From contig CAVPQM010000020.1 of assembly GCA_963707555.1 (NCBI GenBank), forward strand, positions 186,001-250,000: a stretch of 64,000 nucleotides of DNA, in the 5' to 3' direction. How positions within the stretch are numbered: position 1 is the stretch's first letter; every line of letters begins with the position of its first letter. The notes under the pieces were generated by a model, which ran no database searches, had not been told where the DNA came from, and was given only the letters and a program-made list of their open reading frames with translations. Positions 45,966 to 55,084 of the stretch are shown here, in pieces. The translations under genes and the position numbers were made by a program. This stretch comes from JAFAFN01 sp963707555 (lineage in GTDB: Bacteria > Actinomycetota > Acidimicrobiia > Acidimicrobiales > Microtrichaceae).

Positions 45966-47426
45966 GTGTCTGATTCCACCTACCGCCTGACCATCGGCGG
46001 CGAATCGGTCGAGGGTGCCGCGGGCACCTACGACATCATCAACCCGGCGACCGAAGAGGTCGCTGGCCGCGCGCCCGAGGCGACCGTCGAGCAGGCCAAC
46101 GCCGCGGTCGACGCCGCCGCGGACGCGTTCGAGTCGTGGTCGCGCACCAGTCCCGAGGAGCGCGCCGCGCTGCTGAACCGTGCGGCCGACCTGATCGAGG
46201 AGCACCGCAAGGAGATCATCCCGGTCCTGCAGTCCGAGACCGGAGCGACGGCCAACACGGTCAAGTCGATGCAGTTCTTCCCTGCGACGGCGCGGCTGCG
46301 TCGCTACGCCAAGGGCGCGCTCAACCCGGTCATCGATCCGTTGCCGCCTGCGGTGATGCCGACGACGCCCCTCGCCCCGGGCGGTCTGATCTCGGCAGCA
46401 GTGCACCGTGCGCCCGTCGGCGTGGTCACCTGCATCACCTCGTACAACGTCCCGATGACGAACATGTCGGGCAAGATCGGCCCGGCGCTCGCCATGGGCA
46501 ACACGGTCGTCATCAAGCCGGCGCCGCAGGATCCGCTCGGCGTGCTGCGCATGGTCGAGCTCATGAACGAGGCCGGCTTCCCGCCCGGCGTCGTCAACGT
46601 CGTGACCGGCAAGGAGATCGCGCCGTCCGAGGCCGTCGTGGCGCACCCGCGCACCGACATGGTGTCGTTCACCGGCTCGACCGGGGTCGGTCAGCACATC
46701 GGTTCGGTGTGCGGCTCCCAGATGAAGCGCCAGCTCATGGAGCTCGGCGGCAAGGGCGCCTGCATCGTCTTCGACGACGCGGATCTGAAGGCTGCGATCG
46801 GTGGCATCTCGTCGGTGTGGGGTTTCCATTCCGGTCAGATCTGCACCTCGCCGACGCGTGTCATCGTGCAGCGCGGTGTGTACGACCACCTGGTCGGCGG
46901 ACTGCAGAAGGCGGCGGGGTACATGAAGGTCGGTGACCCGACCGAGCGTGAGACCGTCGTCGGCCCGGTCATCTCCGCGGCCCATCGTGGTCGCATCGAG
47001 GGCCTCATCGAGTCCGGTGTCGCCCAGGGAGCCACCATCGCGCTGGGTGGCGCGCGTCCCGACATCGACAAGGGCTTCTACGTCGCCCCGACGCTGCTCG
47101 TCGACGTCGACAACTCCATGACCGTCGCCCGAGAGGAGTTCTTCGGTCCGGTCGTGGTGGTCATCCCCTTCGACGACGAGGACGAGGCCGTCGCCATCGC
47201 GAACGACAGCGACTACGGGCTCTACAGCTACGTGTTCTCGAAGGACACGGGCCGTGCGTTCAACGTGGCGCAGCGTCTGCGCTCGGGCAACGTCGGCATC
47301 AACACGCTGCAGCGCAACCACGAAGCACCCTTCGGCGGCTTCAAGCAGTCCGGCGTGGGTCGCGACGGTGGCGACTACGGCCTGCTGGCGTACTCCGAGC
47401 TGCAGTCCATCATCTGGCCCGGCTGA
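45966..47426 (+). CDS. NAD(P)-dependent aldehyde dehydrogenase
   Basis: 486 aa. It oxidises an aldehyde to the carboxylic acid. TSYNVPMTNMSGKIGPALA is the cofactor entry, SFTGSTGVGQHI the glycine motif, ELGGKGACIVFDDAD holds the general base glutamate, and SGQICTSPTRVIV holds the nucleophilic cysteine near residue 293. EEFFGPVVVVIPF and the ending GGFKQSGVGRDGGDYGLL are standard. It starts with GTG one base after the amidohydrolase stop, so the two form an operon. A strong hairpin follows. Confidence 0.92.
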   Translation: MSDSTYRLTIGGESVEGAAGTYDIINPATEEVAGRAPEATVEQANAAVDAAADAFESWSRTSPEERAALLNRAADLIEEHRKEIIPVLQSETGATANTVKSMQFFPATARLRRYAKGALNPVIDPLPPAVMPTTPLAPGGLISAAVHRAPVGVVTCITSYNVPMTNMSGKIGPALAMGNTVVIKPAPQDPLGVLRMVELMNEAGFPPGVVNVVTGKEIAPSEAVVAHPRTDMVSFTGSTGVGQHIGSVCGSQMKRQLMELGGKGACIVFDDADLKAAIGGISSVWGFHSGQICTSPTRVIVQRGVYDHLVGGLQKAAGYMKVGDPTERETVVGPVISAAHRGRIEGLIESGVAQGATIALGGARPDIDKGFYVAPTLLVDVDNSMTVAREEFFGPVVVVIPFDDEDEAVAIANDSDYGLYSYVFSKDTGRAFNVAQRLRSGNVGINTLQRNHEAPFGGFKQSGVGRDGGDYGLLAYSELQSIIWPG

Positions 47427-47440
47427 CACCGCTTTCTCCA

Positions 47441-47491
47441 CGGAATCCGCTCTCTTTCGGGGTGATCACCCCGAGAAGAGAGCGGATTTCG
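47441..47491 (+). terminator. Long hairpin terminator after the aldehyde dehydrogenase gene
   Basis: AATCCGCTCTCTTTC and the complementary GAAGAGAGCGGATT flank a CGGGGTGATCACCCCG inner palindrome, giving about 20 paired bases. GGGCTTTTCGG follows. It separates the amidohydrolase-aldehyde dehydrogenase operon from the surface-protein gene. Confidence 0.75.
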
Positions 47492-47606
47492 GGCTTTTCG
47501 GCGGAGTTCCGGGAGAAGTTCTGCGAAAAGTGTCAGAACCGGACCGGCGGGTGCTCTGGACCTCCGTACGGCGACGACGGGTCGCCGACGGAACCAGGAG
47601 CACCAC

Positions 47607-48368
47607 ATGTCGGAGACCACGAACACCCGCCGCAACCTCACCACCCGCCGCACCGGCATCGCCCGCAGCGCAGGACTCTTCCTCGCCGGCACTGCCGGAG
47701 CGATCGCCCTCTCCGGTGGGTTCGCCGGGTCGGCCTCGGCGCTGACCCCGGCGCCCCGGCCGACGCTGCCGATCGCCCAGGCGGAACCGCAGCCCCAGCC
47801 GCCGGTCGTCCCCGGGGTCGTCGTCCTGCCGTCGGATCCCGGCCCGGTCGACCCCACGCCGGTGCCCGGTCCCGACCAGGTCGCACAGCCGATGCCGATC
47901 CCGGAGCCGCACCCGGCACCGCACCCGCAGGGCCCCGGCGATCTCACCAACGGTGAGGACGAGCCCGGTCTGCCCGGCCCGGACGACTTCACCAACGGTG
48001 AGGACGACCCCGGTCTGCCCGGTCCCGACGACGTCACCAACGGTGAGGACGAGCCCGGCTTCGATGGTCCCGACGACTTCACCAACGGCGACGACGAGCC
48101 GACGCTGCCGGAGCCGGAGACCGGCACCGACGAGCCCGGCGTCGACGAGCCCGGTGTCGCCGAACCCGAGGTCGCCGACGAGCGGACCGAGGCCGAGTCG
48201 GTCTCGGCCGACGACGCCGACAGCGCCGGAGCTCCCGAGGCGCTGGCCTTCACCGGCTCGGACCTCGGCCTGGTCGGGGCGGGCAGCGGCCTGCTCCTCG
48301 CCGGCGGACTGGCCGCCGCGATCGCCCGCCGTCGGAACCGGTCGACCGCAGGCAGCGAGTCGGCCTGA
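47607..48368 (+). CDS. LAFTG-anchored surface protein with Asp/Pro-rich repeats
   Basis: 253 aa. A signal peptide of about 47 residues (twin Arg-rich start, then LFLAGTAGAIALSGGFAG) precedes a Pro-rich stretch. Four repeats of about 16 residues follow, each containing a DLTNGEDEPGLPGP-like block (residues about 110-175). The C-terminus is a class-E-type sortase signal: LAFTG near residue 213, a hydrophobic helix (GLVGAGSGLLLAGGLAAAI), and ARRRNR. It should be attached to the cell wall; no sortase is in the window. AGGAGCACCAC is a good ribosome site. The sigma factor follows 44 bp downstream, suggesting regulatory or operon linkage. Confidence 0.83.
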   Translation: MSETTNTRRNLTTRRTGIARSAGLFLAGTAGAIALSGGFAGSASALTPAPRPTLPIAQAEPQPQPPVVPGVVVLPSDPGPVDPTPVPGPDQVAQPMPIPEPHPAPHPQGPGDLTNGEDEPGLPGPDDFTNGEDDPGLPGPDDVTNGEDEPGFDGPDDFTNGDDEPTLPEPETGTDEPGVDEPGVAEPEVADERTEAESVSADDADSAGAPEALAFTGSDLGLVGAGSGLLLAGGLAAAIARRRNRSTAGSESA

Positions 48369-48412
48369 GGCGAGTGCAAGACTTGCGGCCACACGGGGGT
48401 CGAGTGGGGTCG

Positions 48413-50038
48413 ATGGATCGAGTGAGTGAGTGGGGAGCCGTCGGGGACGAGTCGCTGGTCGCGGCCGCCCTCGACGGCTCCGTCGATGCCCGGGCGGAGA
48501 TCTACCGCCGCTACGCGGATCGGGTGCACACGATGTGCGTGCACATGCTCTCGGACCGCGACGAGGCGGCGGACGTGTGCGGCCAGGTGTTCCTGATCGC
48601 CTTCGACCGCCTCGGGCAGTTGCGGGACGCGACCCGGTTGCGCTCGTGGCTCTTCTCCATCACCCGCCACGAGGTGTACCGGCGCACCCGACGCCGGCGC
48701 CGGATCGAGTTGGTCGGGGAGGTGGAACGGATGGACCAGATGCTGCACACCGACCAGTTGCTGCTCCAGGGCGACGACGCCGACGAGGCTGGGACCAGCG
48801 CTGCCGAGCTCGTCGCCGTCGTCCGGGCCGCCGCCGACGGGCTCGACGACAAGGACCGCATGGTGCTCGAGCTGCAGCTGCAGGAGCTCGGGGGCGACGA
48901 GATGGCCGAGGCGCTCGGCACGTCGGCGTCGACCGCCTACCAGCAGGTCCATCGCATGAAGGAGCGCTTCGAACGATCCCTCGGCGCGTTGCTGATCGCC
49001 CGGACCGGGCGTGCCGACTGCGACGAGCTCGACGGACTGCTCGACGGGTGGGACGGACACTTCAGCGTGCTGTGGCGCAAGCGGGTCGCCCGTCACGTCG
49101 ACCGCTGCGAGGTGTGCGAACGCCGGCGCAGCGTCGTGCCGGCCACGTTGTTCGGAGGCGCAGGGGCCGCCGCCGTGCTGGCGGCCGCCGGTCCTGCCGG
49201 CGCGAGCACCGAGTTCCCCGCTCCCGACGCCGTGCGCGTCCGGGTGCTCGGTGGCACCAGCGGGTCGGGGCCCAGCGCGGGGCCCAGCGCGGGGCCCAGC
49301 GCTGGGCCGAGCGCAGGGTCGACCGGACCGATGGCTGCGGGCGGGCGCGGCGGACGCAGGTCGCTGCTGGTGGGCGGTGCGGTCGCCGCGGTCCTGTTCG
49401 TGCTGGCGATGCTGTCGGGACTCGGCGTGCTCGGTGGCGGCGACGGCGACGAGCTCGTGAGCGAGGGCACCTCGACGTCGACCACGTCGGCGTCGACCAC
49501 CTCCACGACGTCGACGACGACCCCCGACGTCTCGACGACGGTCCCAAAGGTCCTCCCCACGCCCGGCGCGACCCTGCCGGTGTCGCCGACGGCCACCACG
49601 GTGCCGCCACCCGTGGTCGCCCCGCCGGGCCCGGGCGCCGGTGACGTGCCCGGCGGTGGCGGTGGCGTCGCGCTGCCTCCCGGGACGATCCCGCCGAGCC
49701 CCGCGCCGACCGTCGCCCCGCCGTCGGTCTGGATCGTCGCCAGCCCGGCAGCGGTGCACCATCCGACACCCGGCTTCGAGTTCTGCGGCGCCAGCACGCC
49801 CTTCGAGGCAGAGGCCAGCGCCGGCTCGGTCCACCTGCGATGGAGGACCGCCACCCGCGACGGTCGACTCGACCTGGCGCGGGTCGCCCCCGGAGGGTCC
49901 CGGTGGCGCGGCGTGCTCGAACTGCCCGCCGAGGTCACGGGCCCGGTCGTCGTCGAGGCCGTCGCCACGGTGCCCGGCGCCACCGGCATCAGCGCGGAGC
50001 TGAGTCTCGACGTCCTGGCCTGCCCGACCCCCGGCTGA
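48413..50038 (+). CDS. ECF sigma factor with zinc-finger, transmembrane and extracytoplasmic extension
   Basis: 541 aa, about three times a normal ECF sigma. Residues of about 10-95 are sigma region 2 (EIYRRYADRVHTMCVHMLSD, RLRSWLFSITRHEVYRRTRRR). Residues of about 140-190 are region 4 (DKDRMVLELQLQELGGDEMAEALG). Then ARHVDRCEVCERR near residue 228 has the H-x3-C-x2-C pattern of zinc anti-sigma domains. A GPSA repeat, a membrane helix near 317-342 (SLLVGGAVAAVLFVLAMLSG), a Thr/Pro-rich stalk and a final beta-type domain with two cysteines follow. The topology implies a sigma tethered to the membrane and carrying its own anti-sigma-like module. The ATG at 48413 is preferred to a GTG at 48374. 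Confidence 0.83.
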   Translation: MDRVSEWGAVGDESLVAAALDGSVDARAEIYRRYADRVHTMCVHMLSDRDEAADVCGQVFLIAFDRLGQLRDATRLRSWLFSITRHEVYRRTRRRRRIELVGEVERMDQMLHTDQLLLQGDDADEAGTSAAELVAVVRAAADGLDDKDRMVLELQLQELGGDEMAEALGTSASTAYQQVHRMKERFERSLGALLIARTGRADCDELDGLLDGWDGHFSVLWRKRVARHVDRCEVCERRRSVVPATLFGGAGAAAVLAAAGPAGASTEFPAPDAVRVRVLGGTSGSGPSAGPSAGPSAGPSAGSTGPMAAGGRGGRRSLLVGGAVAAVLFVLAMLSGLGVLGGGDGDELVSEGTSTSTTSASTTSTTSTTTPDVSTTVPKVLPTPGATLPVSPTATTVPPPVVAPPGPGAGDVPGGGGGVALPPGTIPPSPAPTVAPPSVWIVASPAAVHHPTPGFEFCGASTPFEAEASAGSVHLRWRTATRDGRLDLARVAPGGSRWRGVLELPAEVTGPVVVEAVATVPGATGISAELSLDVLACPTPG

Positions 50039-50052
50039 GGGGCGCGGGCAGC

Positions 50053-50802
50053 TCAGCCGGCGAACTGCCAGAGGTCGTCGTAGTGCTCGTGGCGGCCGTC
50101 GATGTCGGCGAACAGCTCGTGGCCCTCGCGGCGGTCGGCGACGTCGTCGAGCCGTGCCAGCCAGTTGCCCACGGCGTCGGCGGCCTCGTCGGTCATGACG
50201 TGGTCGGTGTCGGTCTCGACGTAGGTGAGGTCCAATCCGAGCCCGGCCAGCAGCGCCGCGCCCGCACGCGACGCCTCGATCGGTGCGAAGTGATCGCCGT
50301 GTGCGCTCGACAGGAAACACGGTCGGCCCGTAGTCGCCCGGTCGACGACGAAGCCGCCGAACGCCGGCGGGAAGCTGCACACGCCGAACGCCGCACCCGG
50401 CCGGTTCGAGATGCCCGCCGCCAGGAGCAGGCCGATCCCGATGCCGCCTCCCTGGCTGAAGCCGCCGACCACCGCTCGGTCCAGATCGGACCCCAACTCG
50501 TCGACCAGAGACCCCATCAGCGCATCGAGCGATGCCACCGACTGATGGAACTGGGCGGTCGCCTCCTCCGGAGCGGGCAGGAGCGCACGGTGCCAGATCG
50601 CCTGCCCCTTGTGCTCGAAGGGGGCCCGCGTCACGACCACGGTGCACTCGCCGCCGGGATCGATCAGCCCCAGTCGGTCGGTCAGGTCGCTGGCGGGCAG
50701 GCCGTAGCCGTGGTTCAGCACCAGGAGACGGGCTTCACTGCCACGATCCCGGAACACCTCGGGTCGCAGGTCCAAGGGGGCAGGACGAGGGGGAGTCACC
50801 AC
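50053..50802 (-). CDS. Phospholipase/carboxylesterase-type alpha/beta hydrolase
   Basis: 249 aa. LLVLNHGYGLPASDL is the oxyanion strand, GGFSQGGGIGIGLLLA the nucleophile elbow (G-F-S-Q-G) near residue 120, and ETDTDHVMTDEAADAV carries the catalytic His, with an Asp likely in SAHGDHFAP. This fits the small serine esterases of the phospholipase/carboxylesterase or dienelactone-hydrolase type. Cytoplasmic, no signal peptide. A GTG at 50802 is used. It is divergent from the alcohol dehydrogenase, so the KstR-type site between them may influence both. Confidence 0.8.
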   Translation of the reverse strand: MVTPPRPAPLDLRPEVFRDRGSEARLLVLNHGYGLPASDLTDRLGLIDPGGECTVVVTRAPFEHKGQAIWHRALLPAPEEATAQFHQSVASLDALMGSLVDELGSDLDRAVVGGFSQGGGIGIGLLLAAGISNRPGAAFGVCSFPPAFGGFVVDRATTGRPCFLSSAHGDHFAPIEASRAGAALLAGLGLDLTYVETDTDHVMTDEAADAVGNWLARLDDVADRREGHELFADIDGRHEHYDDLWQFAG

Positions 50803-50844
50803 TCGGAGGCAACCACAGCGGTACCGGGCCGGGCCAGTCCGAAC

Positions 50845-50858
50845 TGAAACCTGTTCTA
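50845..50858. promoter_or_regulatory. KstR-type palindrome upstream of the alcohol dehydrogenase cluster
   Basis: TGAAACCTGTTCTA matches TnnAACnnGTTnnA exactly and ends 36 bp before the alcohol dehydrogenase ATG. It is the second exact match in the window. Confidence 0.55.
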
Positions 50859-50894
50859 CTTGTCGGCTACCGTCAGGGGAATGGAGACAGGCGC

Positions 50895-51980
50895 ATGAAG
50901 GCGATCGTGTGGGACGGCCAGCAGGCGACGGTGCAGACGGACATCCAGGTCCGTGACCTGCGTGCGGGCGAGGTGCGGGTCCGGATCGAAGCGGCGGGGC
51001 TGTGCCACAGCGACGTCTCGGTGCTCAACGGCACGATCATGTTCCCGCCGCCGGTCGTGCTCGGTCACGAGGGGGCCGGTGTCGTCACCCAGGTCTCTCC
51101 CGACGTCACCAACGTCAAGGTCGGTGACCACGTCGTGCTCTCGACGCTCGGCAACTGCGGCCAGTGCGCCTCGTGCGACACGGGCAAGCCGACGTTCTGC
51201 CGGCAGTCGCTCGGCAAGCTGTCGCGCCCGTTCACCAGCGGCGAGGGCGAGGACACCAAGAAGGTGTTCCAGTTCGCCAACCTCGGCGTCTTCTGCGAGG
51301 AGACCGTCGTCAAGGCCACCCAGGCCGTCAAGATCCCCGACGAGGTGCCGCTGACCTCGGCCTCGCTCATCGGCTGCGGCGTGCTCACCGGCGTCGGCGC
51401 CGTGTTCAACCGTGCCAAGGTCACCCACGGCCAGTCCGTGGTCGTCATCGGCGTCGGCGGCATCGGACTCAACGTGATCCAGGGCGCGGCGCTGTCCGAC
51501 GCGTTGCCGGTCATCGCGGTCGACACCAACCCCGGCAAGGAGGCGTTCGCCAAGGCCTTCGGCGCGACGCACTTCATCTGCCCCGACGGCCCGGACTTCG
51601 ACCTGGTCGAGGCGGTCAGGGAGATCTGCCCGAACGGCGTCGACTACGTCTTCGAGTGCGTCGGATCGACCGCCCTCATCAAGACCTCGACCGACCTGCT
51701 CGACTGGGGCGGCACCGTCGTCATGCTGGGCGTGCCCAAGATGGGCAGCGAGGCCAGCTTCGTCGTCAACACCATGTACAACGACAAGACGATCATGGGC
51801 TGCCGCTACGGCTCGGCCCGCCCGCAGCACGACATCCCGCTCATGGTGAAGCTGTACCAGTCGGGCCGTCTGAAGCTCGACGAGCTGGTCTCGGCGACCT
51901 ACCCGCTCGAGGACTTCCAGTCCGCCCTCGACGAGCTGCACGAGGGCAAGCTCGCCCGCGGCGTGCTCACCCTCGCCTGA
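50895..51980 (+). CDS. Zinc-dependent alcohol dehydrogenase
   Basis: 361 aa, medium-chain dehydrogenase. Catalytic zinc ligands are in GLCHSDVSVL and VLGHEGAGVV. The structural zinc loop is GNCGQCASCDTGKPTFC, followed by the extended segment found in class III/NDMA-type enzymes. The nucleotide fold is VVVIGVGGIGLNVIQGAAL with VDTNPGKEAFA, indicating NAD. It starts the cluster alcohol dehydrogenase, cyclase, membrane protein, CoA ligase and GNAT, and would pair functionally with the aldehyde dehydrogenase at 45.97 kb under the shared KstR-type motif. Confidence 0.9.
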   Translation: MKAIVWDGQQATVQTDIQVRDLRAGEVRVRIEAAGLCHSDVSVLNGTIMFPPPVVLGHEGAGVVTQVSPDVTNVKVGDHVVLSTLGNCGQCASCDTGKPTFCRQSLGKLSRPFTSGEGEDTKKVFQFANLGVFCEETVVKATQAVKIPDEVPLTSASLIGCGVLTGVGAVFNRAKVTHGQSVVVIGVGGIGLNVIQGAALSDALPVIAVDTNPGKEAFAKAFGATHFICPDGPDFDLVEAVREICPNGVDYVFECVGSTALIKTSTDLLDWGGTVVMLGVPKMGSEASFVVNTMYNDKTIMGCRYGSARPQHDIPLMVKLYQSGRLKLDELVSATYPLEDFQSALDELHEGKLARGVLTLA

Positions 51981-51983
51981 GCG

Positions 51984-52940
51984 ATGGGTCTGCCCGACGA
52001 ACTGGTGCAGCTGGCGTCCCGTGTCTCGAACTGGGGGCGCTGGGGTGACGACGACGAGCTCGGCTGCGGCAACCTGCTGACCGACGTCTCGGCGCGACGC
52101 GGTGTCGACGCCGTGCAGTCGGGTCGACGTGTGTCGCTCGCCGGTGAGCTGCGGGCCGACGGCTTCCAGATCGGTCAGCCCGCTCGTCGCATCAACCCGT
52201 TCCTGACGGTCACGTCGTTGAACGAGCGTGACACGTTCGCCCCCGGGTTCTGGGCGGGCACCGACGACATCTTCACCATGTCGACCTGCGCCGGCACCCA
52301 CATCGACGCGCTGAGCCACATCTCCTACGACGGGCTGCTCTACAACGACACCCCCGACTCGGTCGTCACCGCGAGCGCGGGGGCCACCCGCCTCGGCGCC
52401 GAGAAGCTGCCCGACATCGTGACCCGCGGCGTGCTCATCGACCTGCCGCGGCTCAAGGGCGTGGCGGGGCTCGACGAGGTGCAGCCCGGCTACGCGGTCA
52501 CCGCGGACGACCTGGACGAGGCGTGCGACGCAGCCGGCGTGACGATCGAATCGGGCGACGTGATCCTGCTGCGCACCGGCGAGATGCGTCACTACCGCGC
52601 GGGCGATCGCGACCGCTATGCGCTCGGCGACCAGTTCCGGCTGCCGGGTTTCTCGGTGCACTCCATCGAGTGGCTGCACCGCCACGACGTCGCCGGGGCG
52701 TTCGCCGACACCTACGCGTACGAGGCGTTCCCTCCCACGCAGAAGGACTGGTCGGACTGCCTCGCGGTGCACATGATCCACCTGCGCGACATGGGGATGA
52801 TCCAGGGCCAGAACTGGGACTTCGAGGAGTTGTCGGTCGCGTGTGCCGAGGCCGGGCGTTCGACGTTCCTGCTGAGCGCGTCGCCCGCCCGGATCGTCGG
52901 TGCCTCGTCCGCTCCGGTGGCACCCGTCGCGACCCTGTAG
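51984..52940 (+). CDS. Cyclase-family (kynurenine-formamidase-like) metal-dependent hydrolase
   Basis: 318 aa. The family signature MSTCAGTHIDALSHISYDG (H-x-G-T-H-x-D-x3-H type; here T-C-A-G-T-H-x-D-x3-H) lies near residue 100 and binds the metal. GDVILLRTGEMRHY and FPPTQKDWSDCLAVHMIHLRDMG follow, as in the longer branch of the cyclase family. Such enzymes hydrolyse amides or lactone-like bonds. It begins 4 bp after the alcohol dehydrogenase stop and is part of the same operon. Substrate unknown. Confidence 0.83.
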   Translation: MGLPDELVQLASRVSNWGRWGDDDELGCGNLLTDVSARRGVDAVQSGRRVSLAGELRADGFQIGQPARRINPFLTVTSLNERDTFAPGFWAGTDDIFTMSTCAGTHIDALSHISYDGLLYNDTPDSVVTASAGATRLGAEKLPDIVTRGVLIDLPRLKGVAGLDEVQPGYAVTADDLDEACDAAGVTIESGDVILLRTGEMRHYRAGDRDRYALGDQFRLPGFSVHSIEWLHRHDVAGAFADTYAYEAFPPTQKDWSDCLAVHMIHLRDMGMIQGQNWDFEELSVACAEAGRSTFLLSASPARIVGASSAPVAPVATL

Positions 52941-52952
52941 CACCCTGGTCCG

Positions 52953-53513
52953 GTGTCGCGGGACGGGGCCGACGGGCCGAGGACGATCAGCTTCTGGACG
53001 ATCGTGGCGGTCGCCGTGGTGCTCTTCGCCGTGGGCATGGTGCTGTTCTTGAAGGGCAACCCCTCGGGTTCGACCTCGGAGCTCGACGTGAGCATGCGAC
53101 GCCCCGAGGTGTCGGGGCCGTCGCTGCCGGACGGATCCGAGGTGCCCGACGGCGTGATGGACGTGCTCGAGGCCGACGGCGCCCTGACCTACGCCCTCGA
53201 GCCACCTCCCGAGTGGGCGACCGTCGAGGGAACACCGCCGGCCACGGTCGCCCCCGTGAGCGTCGAGCAGGTCGACGACGGCGCGGCGCTGTCGCTCGCC
53301 GTCGGCTGCGCGGGATCCGCCGGCGAGTACCTGGCCCAGGTCGGTCTCACCGAGTCCGCGTCGACGATCACGGTGATGGCCGTGGCGGTCCAACCCGCCG
53401 CAGGAGCGCCGTGCGACCCCGCCGCTCCCAGGCGGGAGTTCCGTCTGCCGCTGCAGGAACCGGTGGGTTCGCGAGCGGTCGTCGTGGTCCCTCCGGGCCC
53501 GGTGCCCGGCTGA
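52953..53513 (+). CDS. Single-pass membrane protein of unknown function
   Basis: 186 aa. A short cytoplasmic start and one helix (FWTIVAVAVVLFAVGMVLFL, residues about 14-33) precede an extracytoplasmic domain with two cysteines (LAVGCAGSAGE and GAPCDPAAP). Uncharged, Pro/Val-rich and apparently beta-type. No family recognised. It starts 13 bp after the cyclase gene, within the operon. A GTG start is used. Confidence 0.65.
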   Translation: MSRDGADGPRTISFWTIVAVAVVLFAVGMVLFLKGNPSGSTSELDVSMRRPEVSGPSLPDGSEVPDGVMDVLEADGALTYALEPPPEWATVEGTPPATVAPVSVEQVDDGAALSLAVGCAGSAGEYLAQVGLTESASTITVMAVAVQPAAGAPCDPAAPRREFRLPLQEPVGSRAVVVVPPGPVPG

Positions 53514-53536
53514 TCCAGGACACCTACACTGGCGCC

Positions 53537-55084
53537 ATGTTGCTGGGGCGCACGCTGTGGGAGTTGATGGAGAAGCGGGTGGACGCCACCCCCGACTCGT
53601 TGATGGCGGTCGACGAGGACATGCGCACCATCACCTTCGCCGAGTACTGGGCCGAGGCCGAGCTCGCCGCCGCCGGACTCGCGGCAGCCGGAGTGCAGCA
53701 GGGCGACGTCGTCAGCTGGCAGCTGCCCTCGTGGATCGAGTCGCTCGTGCTCGTCGCCGCACTGTCCCGACTCGGCGTCGTGCAGAACCCGATCCTGCCG
53801 ATGTACCGCGAGCGCGAGCTCGACTTCATCACCGCCCAGGCCGGCACGTCGCTGCTCGTGGTGCCCTCGGAGTACCGGGGCTTCGACCACGAGGCGCTCG
53901 CGACGGACGTCGCTCGACGCAACGGATCGATGCGCGTCCTGGTCAGCGACCGGGCGCTGCCCCAGGGCGACACCGCGGCACTGCCGCCCCTGTGCGATGA
54001 GGTGGGCCCCGAGGACCTCGAGCCCGCGGACCAGTCGACGAGCTGGCTCTTCTACACCTCCGGGACGACCGCCGAGCCGAAGGGGGTCCGGCACTCCGAC
54101 GCCTCGCTGCTCGCCGCGGCCCGCGGCATGGGACAACGCCTGGGGCTCATCCCGCACGACCGCAACGCGTTGGTGTTCCCGCTGACCCACGTCGGTGGCA
54201 TCGTCTGGCTGCTCGCCAGCTTGCAGTCGGGATGTTCGAACATCGTCACCGAAGCCTTCGAGGGTGACGACACCATCGAGGTGCTCTCGCGTGAGGGCGT
54301 CACGCTCGCCGGGGCCGGCACCGTGTTCCACCAGGCCTACCTGGCCCACCAGCGTTCGCAGCTGCACCAGGTGTTCCCCGATGTCCGTGGCTTCCCGGGT
54401 GGCGGAGCGGCCAAGCCGCCGTCGCTCGTCGAGGACATCCGCGCCACCTTCGATGCGCCGGTGCTCTCGGGGTGGGGGCTCACCGAGGCGCCGATCCTCA
54501 CGATGGCCGGCCTGACCGACTCCGACGACGAGCTCGCCCACACCGAGGGCAAGCCGATGCACGGCGTCGAGCTCCGGGTCGTGCGCGACGGCGGTCGGAT
54601 CGCCACCGACGGCGAAGAGGGCGAGCTGCGCGCCCGGGCGCCGCAGATGATGCTCGGCTACGTCGATGCCGCGCTCGACGTCGAGGCCTTCGACGACGAC
54701 GGCTTCTTCCGCACCGGCGACCTCGGCCGGATCGACGACCGCGGCAACGTCGTCATCACGGGCCGCCTCAAGGACGTCATCGTGCGCAAGGGCGAGAACG
54801 TCTCGGCGAAGGAGGTCGAGGACCTGCTGCACACCCACGAGAAGATCGCGGACGTCGCGGTGATCGGGCTGCCCGACCCCGACTCCGGGGAGCGGGTCTG
54901 CGCGGTCGTCCAGCTCGCGGGCGGCACCGACGACGTCAGCTTCGACGAGCTGATCATCCACCTGCGCGACCTGGGCCTGACCAGCCGCAAGCTGCCCGAG
55001 CAGCTCGAGGTCGTCGATGTGCTGCCCCGCAACACCTCGGGCAAGGTGCTCAAGCACGTGCTGCGCGACGAGTTCAAGGGTTGA
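53537..55084 (+). CDS. Acyl-CoA synthetase (AMP-dependent ligase)
   Basis: 515 aa with all adenylate-forming motifs: WLFYTSGTTAEPKGVRH (P-loop, near residue 173), LSGWGLTEAP, DGFFRTGDLGRIDDRGNVVITGR, and RLKDVIVRKGENVSAKEVED with the hinge. The catalytic lysine is in PRNTSGKVLKHVL at the C-terminus. It activates a fatty or cyclic carboxylic acid to its CoA thioester. The ATG at 53537 is chosen for the normal N-terminus. The final TTGA overlaps the GNAT start. Unlike the ligase at 14.06 kb, it is intact. Confidence 0.9.
   Translation: MLLGRTLWELMEKRVDATPDSLMAVDEDMRTITFAEYWAEAELAAAGLAAAGVQQGDVVSWQLPSWIESLVLVAALSRLGVVQNPILPMYRERELDFITAQAGTSLLVVPSEYRGFDHEALATDVARRNGSMRVLVSDRALPQGDTAALPPLCDEVGPEDLEPADQSTSWLFYTSGTTAEPKGVRHSDASLLAAARGMGQRLGLIPHDRNALVFPLTHVGGIVWLLASLQSGCSNIVTEAFEGDDTIEVLSREGVTLAGAGTVFHQAYLAHQRSQLHQVFPDVRGFPGGGAAKPPSLVEDIRATFDAPVLSGWGLTEAPILTMAGLTDSDDELAHTEGKPMHGVELRVVRDGGRIATDGEEGELRARAPQMMLGYVDAALDVEAFDDDGFFRTGDLGRIDDRGNVVITGRLKDVIVRKGENVSAKEVEDLLHTHEKIADVAVIGLPDPDSGERVCAVVQLAGGTDDVSFDELIIHLRDLGLTSRKLPEQLEVVDVLPRNTSGKVLKHVLRDEFKG

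Noticed and set aside
44700..50647. Minus-strand frames of 913 and 1090 codons under the aldehyde dehydrogenase, surface-protein and sigma genes
   Set aside because: They oppose well-supported genes with conserved motifs and contain no recognisable domains.
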